NCBI GenBank assembly: GCA_038501625.1
Contig: JAZAYU010000079.1
Span: forward strand, 1,240,001-1,304,000
Origin: Corbicula japonica
Lineage: Eukaryota > Mollusca > Bivalvia > Venerida > Cyrenidae
Direction of reading: 5' to 3'
Length of the DNA stretch: 64,000 nucleotides
Both the position numbers and the translations under genes were made by a program. Position 1 is the first letter of the stretch; every line of letters begins with the position of its first letter. A model generated the notes under the pieces. It was not told the DNA's origin and searched no databases. It saw nothing but the letters and a program-made list of their open reading frames with translations. Positions 23,125 to 35,594 of this stretch are shown here, piece by piece.

Positions 23125-23270
23125 AAAAACATTAAAAACCACCTTACACGACAAATATTGTAATATTGCAAGCTCGGTTTGATTGAACCTGTTCACGAGC
23201 AGAAATGGAAATGAATATAGCTCTCCATGCGGCCTAGCCCCGGCTAAGCGCTTCTCAATATGTACACGTT
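23125..23270 (+). repeat. Double-hairpin repeat, copy d (decayed)
   Basis: Plus orientation, with AACCACCTTACACGACAAAT, TTGCAAGCTCGGTTTGATTG, and GCCTAGC...GGCTAAGCGC. The stems are partly destroyed. Confidence 0.5.
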
Positions 23271-23317
23271 GGTGTGCCTTTGCATTAATATAGTGGAGTA
23301 GATGTTGGGTGTCTGTT

Positions 23318-23820
23318 CATATGAAAACCTGTAGCGGCAAGTGTGCAGTAGGTACTCCCTATATCCTTGTTGAATCCCTCGGTGGTTAATGTTTTTCCAC
23401 TGACCGTTCCAAGGCCGCGCTGTCCTCGTGACTTAGAAAGGGGCGCGCTGACCTGTCCTGGCTACATGACGGGACGAGGCTGACTTGTGACAAAGCGGGG
23501 CGGCACTGACCTGAGATGGAGGAGCTAACGCGCCGAGGCAACGTACGTGATTGTTCATAAGACAACGTGACGGGGCACGCGTGAGGTAAGTGCATACTAG
23601 ACATCCTAGAAGCCCCAGTGACAACATGCTTTGCCACTTACCGGTCCAAGACGCTTAACCATCGGGTTCACAATTGATTCTAATAGTTTGTGGTGTTTAG
23701 TTGTTGTTGTTTGTTTATTTGACGAAAATACCATTATATGCGTTCTTCTCCTTTTCACTTTTTGCCAGTGTTTTCTTCATGTGTCTGTTTCTGATATACG
23801 TATTTCTCCTTTTAACTGAA
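23318..23820 (+). mobile_element. Inverted retroelement module interrupted by GC-rich DNA
   Basis: The module runs from GTTCATATGAAAACCTGTAG to CACTGACCGTTCCAAGGC, is interrupted by about 200 bp of GC-rich sequence (23415-23620), and repeats part of the module (CTTTGCCACTTACCGGTCCA) before a worn tip near 23800-23820. Confidence 0.5.
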
Positions 23821-23829
23821 CTGACAATA

Positions 23830-26025
23830 TAAGAAGTGCATGGAACTAGTAAGAGGATTATCAGGATAAAGCATCAAGATGTACGATGTAAAATAAAATA
23901 TGTCTATAGGCTTTTCACTAAGTGCCTTAAATTAACGTCTGCTTCGGTTAGTAACAAATGTCGCGCAAGTTATTACACGAAATATTTTCGCGACAAATAT
24001 TGCCGATGAACTTGACTTTCTAGCATCTTACATGTATTTCGGGGTTATTGTAGAAGTACTCAAGAAAACTGCTTGCGTAAACATTAGCGAAAAAAAAATT
24101 GACACGTACAGTACTGATGAAATGAAACTAAACTACTAAACTAGAAAGGATGTATTACGAGATAACGATATGTTTAAACTTCATTTACACGATGCGAAAA
24201 TTAATTAAAACATAACTGAAGTACGCGTATCAATATTTTCTTTTATTAAACATAAATGTTTTTGTCGAAAGACTTACATGTATATTTTGATTTAATTAAG
24301 TTAAGCCTTAATTTAGTTTTTCAATTTCGAAATAATGTAATGGTTGTTCCTTGACAGTAGATCTGAACTTCTGAGTTGTATTATCTGTTAGTTTCAAGTT
24401 TGTTATGTCAAAATTATTAAAACTTGATTTTTTTTGTTGATGATTATTATTAATTCAACAAATTATTAACCGGTGCTTTGCAAGTTTGTAACGAAAAAAA
24501 AAACGAAAATAAAAACCGAAAACCATTGATCAGGACACAAATGAAAATAACGATTGTTGACATCCTTTATACCACACAAACAACAGGACTAAACAAGCAA
24601 GTAAATTGAGTATTGTAATGCGATACAAAGACCTTTATTGATGTGAGCTTTACTTCTTATAGTGAAAAAAGTAAAAAGTTAAACGAAAATGTCAAAATAT
24701 AATATTCTTAATATTTAAGTAAGTGTACGCTGCTTATATGACACGACAATGACACCTGCTTCAGAACAAATTGCGAACCCCACATTCTCTTTTTGTAAAG
24801 CCGCCCTAATAAACGCCCGGATCATAGTGAGAAAAGGGTCAGAACCAACTTCAGAAAGCAGTTAAGATTCTAGCATCTTGATTCAAACAGAATGCTAGTA
24901 AATATTACTTTGATGTCAACCTATGCAAAACCAAGTTTTAGAGCGGGCATGATCCTGAATTTGGCCTCTCAATCATTCCTTGCCCTTCATGGAACAACCC
25001 TGAATGCAGCATGCGAAACATCTTCTTGGCACCATGTTGTTTTCAACTCTACGACGCTATCCTGACATTTGTCGTACGTTCCATATTCATTGTGACTTAT
25101 TTTGGTAAAACTTTTTGCCAAGTGTTTTTGAAATCAAATGCTGCTTATCAAAGAACAGAGAGGAAACGATCCTGACCTTTGAACTTTGGGTAGGAAGTCT
25201 CTGGAGAAAGGCGTACTGCTTCATTAATTCAAGGTAGGTAAACGACATTGCAAAACCAAATGAGAGCACTAAACCGGTTTTTTTAAACATTTAAGTGAAA
25301 AATTATGTTTAAACAAACAACAACACTGTCTATTTTTAAAACAACAACATTTTAACGTTTCGACTCTTAACTATTTTTTTCTAGGTCAATCTTCTATTTT
25401 TACAAACATACAAGCATTTTATTAACAACATGTTTACTGTTTATTTATTTTGTATTCGGAGAGATGATGTTGTTCATGAATGTGAGCGGAGGTTGCAAGG
25501 AAAGCTAATGAGGGTTTAAAATAATTTATACCGTGAGTTTTTGTAATAAGATAGTTAGTGAATAATTAACCGATTTTATGAGATACTTTGCTCAAAGCTA
25601 TTAATGTTGCTAAGCAAAGTACTCTCAACATTTTTCAAGACACACGAGATAAGACTTTAAATTTAGATTACATTTCTTGGGATTCTAAAACTATTTAGTT
25701 AATCCCTTGTTGCTGATTTGTGTTTATAGAGACTTTTTGTTAGCTCTTTCTTTCGAATATCACGATTACAATACTACAGCCTCCATTTATCTCGACGATG
25801 TTAAATATCCATAATCACTATTTGCCATATGAGGTAAACAAAAACTAACCTTATGAACAACAGCTTAATATAACAAACACTTTAGAAAATCAAGAAATTC
25901 TCGATCTAAATCCCTCCTTTAAAAATGGTTCATAATTTCTAAATAATATGAGAAAAGTGTTTATTTCATGTTGAAACTTTTCCATTTTAGATATGATGGC
26001 CGACGTGCAACATTTTATCGTGTTT
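23830..26025. other. AT-rich region without recognised genes
   Basis: About 2.2 kb of AT-rich DNA. The minus-strand frame 25087-25290 is short and unsupported. No tRNA, receptor exon or clear repeat end was seen. Confidence 0.35.
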
Positions 26026-26029
26026 ATAG

Positions 26030-26510
26030 TTCACAGCTTGTACGATTTTCTAGAGAATGTGACAATGTTTTATATTTCAGAAAGATTTAAATGAACATAA
26101 TCTTTGCAAATTAACAGAAAAACTTTTAAAACAGGGGTATCGCCACCACAATTTAAGAAAAACTGATTGCAAGTTTAATCGACGATACTCGGATTTATTT
26201 TTTACAAAAATACAGCACCAGTTAAAAATCATCACTGCTGCAAGAAGATACATCTCAGCCAGTGTTTAATAGAGTTTTGATTTATAAATTTAAAAAAGAC
26301 AAAAGATAAAATTCCTACAGGTTATTTGTATTAACAAAATTCAAAAAAGGCTACCAACATGGTATTCTAAAGCACTCTGCATACATCTAGAAGTCATCTA
26401 TAGCTGATCGCTCTGCTTATATCTTTATTTGAATGACGGTGACAGGGGTTCGAGAGTTTATGCAGGTTTCTACAAAAACCTTGTAAAAGAACATAGAAGC
26501 TCGATCTGTT
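26030..26510 (+). pseudogene. Decayed reverse-transcriptase thumb fragment
   Basis: This is the only RT fragment with plus-strand sense. It reads LNEHNLCKLTEKLLKQGYRHH and a NLRKTDCKF.RRYSDL block, matching the minus-strand copies (NERNLCITEKLLKQGYRYHKLRK). It then runs through several stops into the 3' region (AGAAGCTCGATCTGTTTGTT). More diverged than the other copies. Confidence 0.6.
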
Positions 26511-26578
26511 TGTTTTATTCCTGCCATCGCGTTCTTTTGATTTAAATCAAAGTGTTCTTTTCTCCTTAAGGATCCATG

Positions 26579-27099
26579 TTAGGCCCCAGTTACACAGACG
26601 GTCAGTGTCAAATATATTATTTTATTTTAAGTTACTCGCTGTTTTGATGGGATGTCATGCGTTATTTTATTTCTGGTTTTCTGTGTAAACAGCCCTCGGT
26701 GATTTACAAGTGTTCAACAAATATTTCATTGGTTGCTAGTTCATCGTTTTTCTATCGATGATAACTATAAGTTAAAGGGAAAGGTAAAGGTATAGGTTTA
26801 AAGTCTGTAATTAATGTATTCAACCCACTTTCACATTTTACCCCCCGATCACTGGATATAAAAGTCGTCCGTTAACAGTCGGCGCCGTAGGCAGCCACTG
26901 AACATTGGCTTATGTTCCTCACAGGTACCTATTTATACACCTGGGTGGAGAGAAGCAATGAAGGCTTCATTTCTTGCTTAAGGAAATTAGAGGCCGGACT
27001 GGGGCTCGAACCAGTAACCCCTCGATCTCTAAGCGAACGCTCTACTACTGGACTACCGCTGCCTTCGGTTGATCGTTTGATCTGTGTAACTGGGGTGTA
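26579..27099. mobile_element. DNA element with CCCCAGTTACACAGA inverted ends, carrying a SINE
   Basis: The left end CCCCAGTTACACAGA (about 26583-26597) and right end TCTGTGTAACTGGGG (about 27079-27093) are perfect inverted copies of 15 bp. The interior is non-coding and includes the tRNA-like sequence at 26990-27065. Confidence 0.5.
26920..27065 (-). repeat. tRNA-derived SINE-like sequence
   Basis: On the minus strand an A-box-like GGTAGTCCAGTAGTAGAGCG and a B box GGTTCGAGCCCC are correctly spaced, but the acceptor and anticodon arms do not pair as in a tRNA. On the plus side, ACACCTGGGTGGAGAGAAGC near 26936 lies next to it. From general experience this sequence accompanies tRNA-like repeats in marine invertebrates. 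Confidence 0.5.
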
Positions 27100-27514
27100 A
27101 TTATTGCCAAAATTATCACAAATCAAAGAACGAGCCCTTTATATTGACTTACTTAACACTCAATAATGCATTGATCGTGATTCTTTCCTCAAAGAACACT
27201 GTCTTAAAGTTCAACAGCCGCAAGGTTGTTAATAATGACGACCGTTTCTTTGTACTCCGACAGCAATCTGTAAGTATAAATCAATTATCTCTGGGATTAA
27301 ACACAGCTCTATTGAAACGCTTCATTTAAGTGATTTCTTCTTAAACGCTGATTCATGTCACACGCCTAACGATCAGTGATCTGCAACTTCAGTTTATAAG
27401 CTTGAATTTCATTTTACAATTAAAGACGCACACAATTAAGACAGGGTACATAGTAATTCATAAGCAAAAATATTTGAGACACAATGTTACTTCAACAAAA
27501 AGCAACAAAAAGCA

Positions 27515-27755
27515 AGTCTTACTCCTTATCCCACACGCAGTGAAAAAAAAGTAGAGAGGAAAAGAGAGCATGTGTTTATAAGAGTATCAATATCAAATGA
27601 GACACCACAAACAATTAACGGAAAATAGAACCCTTGGGGCTAACGCCTTGAAATGGTCAGTGTCAAAACAATTTGACACTGTTGAAACCAGGTCCTAGGG
27701 TGCACCAACCTCACAATTGACCCAACAGGTTCTCATATGAAAAAACAAGTACAAA
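27515..27755 (-). mobile_element. Retroelement terminal-module fragment
   Basis: Matches from the CACACGCAGTG block through CCTTGAAATGGTCAGTGTCA and the GGTGCACCAACCTCACAATT block to ACAAGTACAA. The tip is lost. Confidence 0.6.
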
Positions 27756-27759
27756 GAAA

Positions 27760-28480
27760 AAGTTAACCTGCATAATTAAACTTATTTTTAAGACTCAGAA
27801 TGGGTCATCTTTTATTTTTACTGGGTGACTATTAATATGTACAATTATTCTAACCCAAGACAAACATTCGCTCCAAGACAAAAACGCGAACATAGCAATA
27901 CAAGGACTAGAGCGAACGTGCGCTGTTTTGTTCGTTAAAAGTAATGACCAACTCTTAATTGTCTTTATTCGATAAAAATTATCTTTACAAATATGGGGAA
28001 TGTAGTGCTGTGTAAGGATGATGAAGCATCACGGAAAACACATTTTCAAAGTTAAAAAATGTCAATTGTTCCGGCTAGAGCGTTTTTTTTTTACCGACGA
28101 ACGATTATGCTTTTTCAACTAGCAAGCGATCAGTATTCGATTTATTAACACAATAGAAATTCTTTTACAAAATTAAGTCGAAATAATTTCAAAAATAAAT
28201 AATTTCAAACAAAATAAAATAAAAATTTAAGCAATGTTATTATTTCCTCTTTCACTCCAGTTCTCTTTAGGAAAAACATATAGCAAGCTAGAAACGAGTT
28301 TATTATATTGATATTACAATTAATTTATTTTGCCTATATCAGCAATAAAATCATGCTTGTTTATATAATCAGACTTTCACGTGACTTTGAACTCATCTAT
28401 TATCAGTTATAGATCCTTCCAAGAATTTAATTTAATAAAATCTTACGAAAACAAACATGGAATCGAACGAAAACAAGGTC
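27760..28480. other. AT-rich gap
   Basis: Nothing recognised. Confidence 0.3.
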
Positions 28481-28488
28481 AGGCCTGA

Positions 28489-28591
28489 GGGTTTTAAAAC
28501 TGAGACTTGAAACAAGCAGCTTAAAAGCTGAAATGACGACCAGTCAGATGCTTGAGATTTGAGACCGGTTTCCATTCTCAGTTTTATAACC
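28489..28591. mobile_element. Palindromic MITE, decayed copy
   Basis: GGTTTTAAAACTGAG at the left and CTCAGTTTTATAACC at the right frame a shortened version of the 19453 palindrome. The left arm has lost most of the CCAATCAG block. Confidence 0.6.
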
Positions 28592-28929
28592 TTGGGACCA
28601 GATTGAATGTCAGGGAAGAGCGTGAAGATTGTCCGAGTGTCAATATTCTATCACCAGATACTGACGAGTATTCCCAAGACACTGAATGCGAGAGAGCTTC
28701 TTGTTTTTCTGTCACATCTTGTTAATGATTTTTATACAAACCAAGTGACAGGAATAAAGAAAAACAAAATCACAGGAATAAATAAGGTTGATAATTACGT
28801 TTGGAAATTTCGGCAAGAATACTGCATTTACACGCTTGCTATTGCCAGATTCAAATTGTTTAAATGAGTTAACGTAAAAATATGAATACTTCTTGATACA
28901 TGATACGATTAATTTGAGATTGTAAGAAA

Positions 28930-29548
28930 GGTGAAATATGTTTATCAGGAATTGCCACAATCACAAAACACAGCCTCCCCGCGCAACAAATAAAGAAGAG
29001 AGGAAAAGAGAGCATGTGCGAAAGTCAATAAGACACCACAATTAATTAACGAAATGGAGAACCCATGGGGTTACCGCCTTGGAACGGCCAGTGGCAAAAG
29101 AAATTTCCTCTGGGGGTTTAAACAAGGTTCAAGGGTGCACCAACCTCACACTTGTTCCATCTGGTTCCCGTATGAACAAACAAGTACAAGTTGTCATGGT
29201 GAAATAATTCCAACCGAAACATCAACAATGTTGCATGCAAAAGCACACAAACATATAAAACATAAGACGCTAATAGCATTGTAAAGCAAAAGGGTGAGTA
29301 CTAATGATATTGCCTCAGGAATAGAACCTGATTTAAACCCAATGTGAAAAAAAGTGTTTTGCCACTTTCCGTTCCAAGGCGGTATCCCCTCGGGGTCTCA
29401 CTTTCGTTAATTGTTTAAGGCGTCTATTTTGAAACTGATTATTGTAAACCCATGCTTTCTTATCCTCTATACTTTTGGCGGTGTGGGGAGGCTGTGTCTG
29501 CTGGATGTGGCCATTCATGATATGCATATTTCACTTTTTACGGAGACT
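28930..29548. mobile_element. Unit made of two opposed retroelement modules
   Basis: A minus-oriented module (tip at 28931, GTGAAATATGTTTATCAGG) meets a plus-oriented one that ends with GATATGCATATTTCAC near 29536. The result is a 620-bp, MITE-like unit with inverted tips and no RT sequence between them. Confidence 0.6.
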
Positions 29549-31800
29549 AGAGCACCTGGAGTCAATTCAGCAAGAACACGATGACAGGGATAAAAGAAAC
29601 AAATCGAGCTTCTATGTTCTTTAAACAATATTTTCCCATAAACTTTCGTAAACCCTTACAACCTTGTCACAGTCGTGCAACCAAAGAGGTGAGCATAATG
29701 TTCGACTGTAGATGGGTTAATCACCAGGCATGCAGAACGCCGTAGAACATGTAGAATATCATGTTGGTAACATTGCTTTCTTGAATTTAAGGATAGTTTT
29801 TATTTGCATTAAATATTTGTAAGTTTATATCTTAAATCTCGAAAAAAAATGCCTTTGAATTATTTTGATTTAATAGTGATTTAAAACTGCACCTATATTT
29901 TTAATTACTCGTGAATCTGGGTATCGGCGATAAAACTTGCATAAGGATTTCTAAATTTGTGATTCTGATAACATTGTTTTAATTTTTTCTGTTATGCAAA
30001 GATTACGTTCATTGAAATCTTTAACATAATTACAAGCTCTTGAATAGTGAACAAGCTGTGAGATATAAACCCCGTATGATATTGCATGAGGAACATCACC
30101 GGCTAAAAACGGATAAATTAACATATTAAAATTAAAAACATATCTTTTATCACATTTAAGTAGTGACGCAACCATTTTCAACTGAAATATTTAGATCAGG
30201 GAAGTTTTCTTGCTTTTCTGAAGTGTTCGCTTTATTAAGTTGTAGTTCATTAGGATAAATTTTATTAACTAGAGATGGACAATGGTTATTATCTATATTT
30301 AATAAATCATCAAGGTACCTCGAGGTGTTGTTATAGGCTGGAATTATGTCATCTTGAAGTTCGGTAGAAAGAGATAACAAAAAGTATCTTTCGTAACTGA
30401 ATAAAACAGATCAGCAAGAAGGGGTGCACAATTAATACCCATTGGGATGACTTCTACTTGTTTATAAATAGCGGTACCAAATCTAACATAAATATTATCC
30501 AGTAAGAAAGTAAGTGACTCTATTAGATCTTGACAAGTTCATATAATATAATTATCATAAGAACCATCTGTAAAATATGCCCTTTGTTCAGAACAAGCAA
30601 TAAAGGTTTTTTTTCTTTGGCAAACTTTTTTTTCAATGAGATTTGCGACCATGTCTTTTATTAAATTGTCAGGAATAAGGTGTACACAGTTGAAAAATCA
30701 TAAATTAACAAATGTCACCTGAGTGTTTAACAGATCAAAAGAGATTTGTACCAGTGGTTTCAAAAGTCTTTTCGCAATACCTCCATTCATGTTCTCTAAT
30801 AGCTGTAAGGAAGGTGTTAGGAATACGGATAATTTAGTAGTTGTGTTGAACCGGAGTTGGCGATAAATCTGGCTTTATTAGGTGTTTAGTGCATTTTAGG
30901 CAACCAAGACAAAGTAGTAATTTTATCTTGTTTTGGCCCAACAGATTCTAAATTTTGCAATATCTCCAGTGTATGCAGCAACAATATCACTGTCTGATGA
31001 AGAAGTCAGTGTATAAACATTAGTACTATTAAGCTTTTCAGTTTGAACATTAATATAGCGTATACGTCACACTATAATTGCATTATTTGCAGCCTCATCA
31101 GCAGGTGTTAAAACAAATCTGTTGTGAAAGTCTTGAATTCCCTTTTTTTATCAAATGACGAAAGTTAAAACGTGTTCATGGTAATAATGAAGCTATGATT
31201 CTTTTATAGAAGTATAATTATTCGAGTGTCAGTTATTTTGAATGTTTGTTTGTTTGTTTGTTTGTTTGTTTTTTCCAATTAGAAAGAGCATAAGCTCAGC
31301 ATGTTCTCGTTTGCACCATTTAAAACTTTAAAAACTGCAATTTCTGCACGACATGTATTAAAATCAATGTCCGATGGAATTCTATATTTGGGACATTTGG
31401 AAATATTTTGTATTTGAGCAGTCTCAAAGATTTTGGTGTATTTTCAGCAGTCTGTGACTGTTTTCAATGTGATCAATGTTTTTTGTAATTGAAAATAGTG
31501 TTTCTTGTTGGCTTGTTGTATTTATAACAAACGAGGTGTTTCAGTATTCTTATAGTTACTAGGTACAGCCGATTCAACTATCTTATCTTTAAAAATACTT
31601 TGAAGGTTAATATTATCTATTACTTTATTTAAAAAGAAATTCAGTAAATGTCTTTGTTGATTAGATTTCAAATCAATTTGTAGACTAAGAACATGCCGAG
31701 TGTAACACTGAGTAAAGCTGAGTAAGGGTCGTCTTCAGTCATCATCGAATTTTCATCGATAAAAAGAAAATTTAATTTATTAAAAAATGTCGCTCAATGA
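29549..31800 (-). mobile_element. Longest retroelement copy, decayed RT with N-terminal region
   Basis: Follows the preceding unit directly. On the minus strand it contains the 3' untranslated region, thumb (FNERNLCITEK), a connecting block (YPNELQLNKANTSE), RYLDDLLNIDN (motif C), the damaged motif A/B region, and upstream a LTPADEAANN block (about 31085-31120). The last resembles the N-terminal PAD motif of Penelope-like RTs. A further upstream stretch reads CPKYRIPSDIDFNTCRAE near 31350-31390. Many stops; inactive. It shows that the full ORF extends well beyond the RT core. A TTTG run lies at 31246-31273. Confidence 0.6.
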
Positions 31801-31864
31801 AACTTTAATGTATCTTTATTTCGTAGACTATGTCAAATGCCAGCTTAAAGATCGAACGGCAACA

Positions 31865-31945
31865 GCTGCGATGGCCGAGTGGTTAAGGCTTTGGACTTGG
31901 AATCCAATGGGCAATTCCCGCACAGGTTCGAACCCTAAGATAATG
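31865..31945 (+). tRNA. tRNA-Ser-like pseudogene with TGG anticodon
   Basis: GATGGCCGAGTGGTTAAGG (A box and D arm), a TTGGA-CTTGGAA-TCCAA anticodon arm, a long variable arm (GGG..CCC) and a T loop GGTTCGAACCC are all typical of a type II tRNA-Ser. The anticodon reads TGG, one base from Ser-TGA. The T stem mispairs at its outer two pairs. The 3' acceptor strand, which should complement GCTGCGA, is absent (AAGATAATG follows). Most likely a truncated tRNA-Ser pseudogene. Confidence 0.6.
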
Positions 31946-32101
31946 ATGTGTTTTTTGTAAAGAGGGAATGGTGACATTTTTTTTCATTGTTTGAGTTAGG
32001 AATTTTGATAGATGTTTGTTTATAAATGGAATGTCAACACATGGTAATATGAATTAAAAAAAAACAACGATTTATAACTAAGTTTACTGGTGAATGTATT
32101 A

Positions 32102-32165
32102 CCGCCTTTATAGCTCAGTTGTCTCGACAGTATGTTGGAAAGATGCATACCATGTTTGATACTTT
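32102..32165 (+). repeat. Degenerate tRNA-like sequence
   Basis: An A-box-like TATAGCTCAGTTG and an anticodon-arm-like segment precede a ruined B box (ATGTTTGATAC) and a T-rich tail. Weak remnant. Confidence 0.3.
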
Positions 32166-32204
32166 TTTATTTTTTAAGGATTCTTTTTTTTCATTTATTT
32201 ATCA

Positions 32205-32490
32205 TAATTTCAAGGACGAGGACCCGCGCAAGCGCGGTCTTAGAGGATTTACCTATTTTCTTAAGAAAGTCTTGTATGTAAGATGAAGATAAAGACACAG
32301 TAATAACGATTATTTGTCCAAAGTTTCATTGAACTGCGTTTTGCCGTTACAGAGATTTTGATATTTTTATTTGTTATCCCTGAAAATGACGACTGAAGAC
32401 GACTGAAGACTGACGACTGAAGACTGACGACTGAAGACTGAAGACTGAAGACTGACGACTGAAGACGGCCCTTAAAACAACAAGACAAAG
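32205..32490. repeat. Interspersed repeat with expanded GACTGAAGA minisatellite
   Basis: A GC-rich hairpin (GACCCGCGC-AA-GCGCGGTC, about 32220-32238) is followed by a segment shared with 50508-50640 (ATAACGATTATTTGT.CAAAGT, then CAGAGAGATTT-like). A run of GACTGAAGA/GACGACTGAA units occupies about 32388-32466 and ends GGCCCTTAAA. The other copy has a single unit at this point. Confidence 0.65.
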
Positions 32491-33439
32491 ATTCAAATAA
32501 ACAGAATATTTACAAACAACAACAACAACAATGCATGTGGCGAAACATGGATACGTGTTCCATGAACTTAAACATTACAAAACAGATTTGATTTTTTACA
32601 TACGAGGTTGCACAAGTATCACAAGTATAAAAAAAACTTAATTAGATACTTAAAACATACAGATATAGTACATAAGTTATTACCGTAGATAAATTTAAAA
32701 AAAGTACGGAAGCCTATTAGGGCCATTTTGTCTTAGTTCTTTGGTATAAGGAATTAGGTCTTACGTGTTTTTTCTTATTTGTTAGCTATTATGTGTTAGG
32801 AAAGAAATTGGCGGAAAAGGAACGTTTACGAGCAACATGGTCGAAAGTTTCTTCTGATGAAAATACATTTCCTCAATGATTATTTGGTAAGTATAATCAA
32901 ATCTAACTTTCAACATCTTATGAATAAACGACCAACGATCATTGTAGATAATATATTTTATGAATAACCATTGTTTTTCACGATAATACTAATTGCCTTG
33001 TTAGTGATATCGAATCCCGATCGGGATAGTTTTTCCTTCGATGGACAAACATTGGTAGGATCACAGTATGGTGTCCAGTACTGGTAACACCAAGAAACGA
33101 CACAGTGTTAAGTACATGGTGTGATCTCTGAACCCAGGAATGACGGTGAACGCTAACGAGTACCTGACTCGAAAACTAGTCAACACTGGCTGTCTAAAAA
33201 GGGCATTAAACCTGATATGATATATATGAATTATATATAATTGTTTCCTTCTCTTTTTCAGAAGCCGTATATAATGAATCTGTCCGTGCTGATTGTATGA
33301 ATTTGCAGATTTCCGGTGTTCCCGGTAACATCTGTTATACCAGCCAACATACATGTAAAAGGTATAAGTACAAGATTAGAGTTGATTGAAATATATATTT
33401 TACTGTGGATTTTCATATACCGGAATAGTATTACTTTTT

Positions 33440-33815
33440 TATGGTGAATAACATCAGAATATCATTGCGGCAGCTGAAAAGAGTCCTGAAAAGATACAAC
33501 TTAAGACGTCGATTGGCATACACACCTGATGAGACTGTTATGAAGTTGAAAATAGTGGGCAGTGTATAGGTTACCGTTCCATGTGGAAACGTTTGATAAA
33601 TGACCACAAACTAAAAGTACCGAGAGACACAGTACTGTCACTTATGAAACAAATTGACCCTGATGGAATAAAACTTGTGAAATATGCTGTAAAGACTTTG
33701 AAGATCTAGCAAATATACTCAAACCTGATCTTCAAGTTCCCATAAATGTACAAAGTGCATGGCGATTATACAATGAGCTGTTGGCAATTATCGAGGAAAA
33801 CTTGGAATAAATGCG
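33440..33815 (+). pseudogene. Integrase-like transposase remnant in element A
   Basis: Frame 1 reads ISLRQLKRVLKRYNLRRR. After one frameshift a second frame reads SGQCIGYRSMWKRLINDHKL and then RDTVLSLMKQIDPDG. This order (helix-turn-helix-like ISLR..LKR, GYR.MW.RL, IDP.G) is that of the region just before the catalytic core in a family of integrase-core (DDE) proteins common in marine invertebrate genomes. The core itself (WHIDGYDK in element B) is missing here. After another frame change it ends in a 37-residue acidic stretch (EDLANILKP...) and a stop. Confidence 0.55.
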
Positions 33816-33999
33816 TGTGTATACAAATTCATATAATTGAAATACATATTCTTGAATATATGATATTCTCTTTTCGTTGTGTCATTGTTACACGTTGTAA
33901 TTTCTGTAGCAAGTCATTTTAAACATGCAAACAAAACAGAAATACTACTCGTAGTAAAGCTGCTTTTTAAAACAGAATTCATAGGTTAAAATGTAATTT

Positions 34000-35540
34000 G
34001 TTATAGCATGCAAAGTCAGGTTGAGGAGCATCACAATTGGTTCACAATTAAAGTTTCTGTTTATGGTCAACTTTAAAGTTATTGCCTTATAACTTGACTT
34101 ATTGAATGGTGTGGTCGTCATGCCAAGGGCAGGTAACGCTTGTCAATTTATTCCAGTTAGGTCCCTTGTCCGACCAAGAATTCATCTGTTACTTTATTCC
34201 CAGGTATACGCCCAGGAATTTCTTTCTGTTTTTAATTAAAATACTTTTTTCATCATTTTGTCTTAGCTCTTTTTAATTAGTTATTACCTATTATTTCTTA
34301 TTTTTTGCGTCATATGTATGATGTCGTAGGTCTTATGTGTTGGCAATTTCACAGTCATACAAAATATGTGATAGTTGCTGTAGATTCTGTTTTCATGCCA
34401 TCAAAAAATAATCGACACGATAGACGTGTCAATAGTTACGCTTCCTAAATCAAGTGACGGTTAGAGTGATAGGGATTATATAAAATGGTCTCCAGAGTAA
34501 TAACGCCCATAAGGTTTTCCATCAAGGTTCCTATGACATCGACCTGAAAATTAGTAGGGATCCCACACTTCTGTAGACAAACATGCATATTATGTCTGTC
34601 TGAGAATTCCCTTTCAAGTTAAGTTGGCCAAAAAGTGATAATAGTAAGAATTCCCCGTGACCTTAACTTTTATATCCCAAAACTATTGTAAACAAACATG
34701 TATATTAAGTTTCATATCTGTAGGAAAAGTTCTTGTATACAGATGGATTGGACAAGCTGATTCAAGCATAGCCACTGATTACACTATATTCCCTGTAAAT
34801 AGTGTTTGCAAGGGGTATAACAATTCTGGTATACTTCATAAAGTATGTAAGATACTTTCCACATTTTCTATAAAATAAGCGTTTTCCAAGTCACCAGGCC
34901 GTGACCTAGAATTTGACCCCTTATGGCCCATTTTCTGGACGAATGATGGGTCATAATATATTATTAGTATGTAACTATTACTTGATTATCTTTACTATAG
35001 TACAATTAGGCCGGCTGAAGGGGAATTTAGGCCCGGCTTTAAATAGAGGTTTATAGCGAATGCTGAGAACCATGTGGCCCGGCTTTATATAAAGATCGTT
35101 GAGTAATGAACGGGAACCATGTTGTGTGTACGTTAAGTTCAAGGTCAAGCTATTTATAATTGAGTATATGTATATATAAATTATATAAATAGATCGATGA
35201 GTCGGTGTTTTCTTTTAATTATGCGAATTGAAAGTTTATTGTTGTAAGCAGTTATAGAAAGAGTGTACATGTAGTAAGAGACATTGTTCAGATAGTTATT
35301 CTTGGATGATATTGAAGTTTGTGTTCTGTTTAGGAATATTGGCAATCCTATGACTTGATTTTTGGCGCGTGAATGTGACCTATATATGATTGTTCTTTGT
35401 TTACAAATGTTTCTGAAGTTGAAAATGACGGTTCTAGTTGGTTTCTGTTTAACAAGAAGGCGATTTCTTGTCTATAAAGTAAATAATGATTGTATAACCA
35501 TTTTTGTAGGTCTTTTTCTGTTGTTCAGAAAAATTGTGAC
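34000..35540. other. Element A interior without recognised genes
   Basis: AT-rich, with a few internally similar phrases (for example GTAAACAAACATGTATATT and GTAGACAAACATGCATATT near 34690 and 34575, and GGCCCGGCTTTA repeated near 35031 and 35079). No supported coding sequence. Confidence 0.35.
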
Positions 35541-35544
35541 TCAT

Positions 35545-35594
35545 CCCCCATCCCATCCCATCCCATCCCCCAGCCCCCTCCCCCCCTCCCCCCT
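35545..35594 (-). other. G-rich strand able to form G-quadruplexes
   Basis: On the plus strand, six or more runs of 3-8 C (CCCCC, three ATCCC units, then CCCCC blocks) lie within 50 bp. The minus strand therefore has consecutive G runs with 1-3-nt loops, well above the usual four-run rule. Confidence 0.7.
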
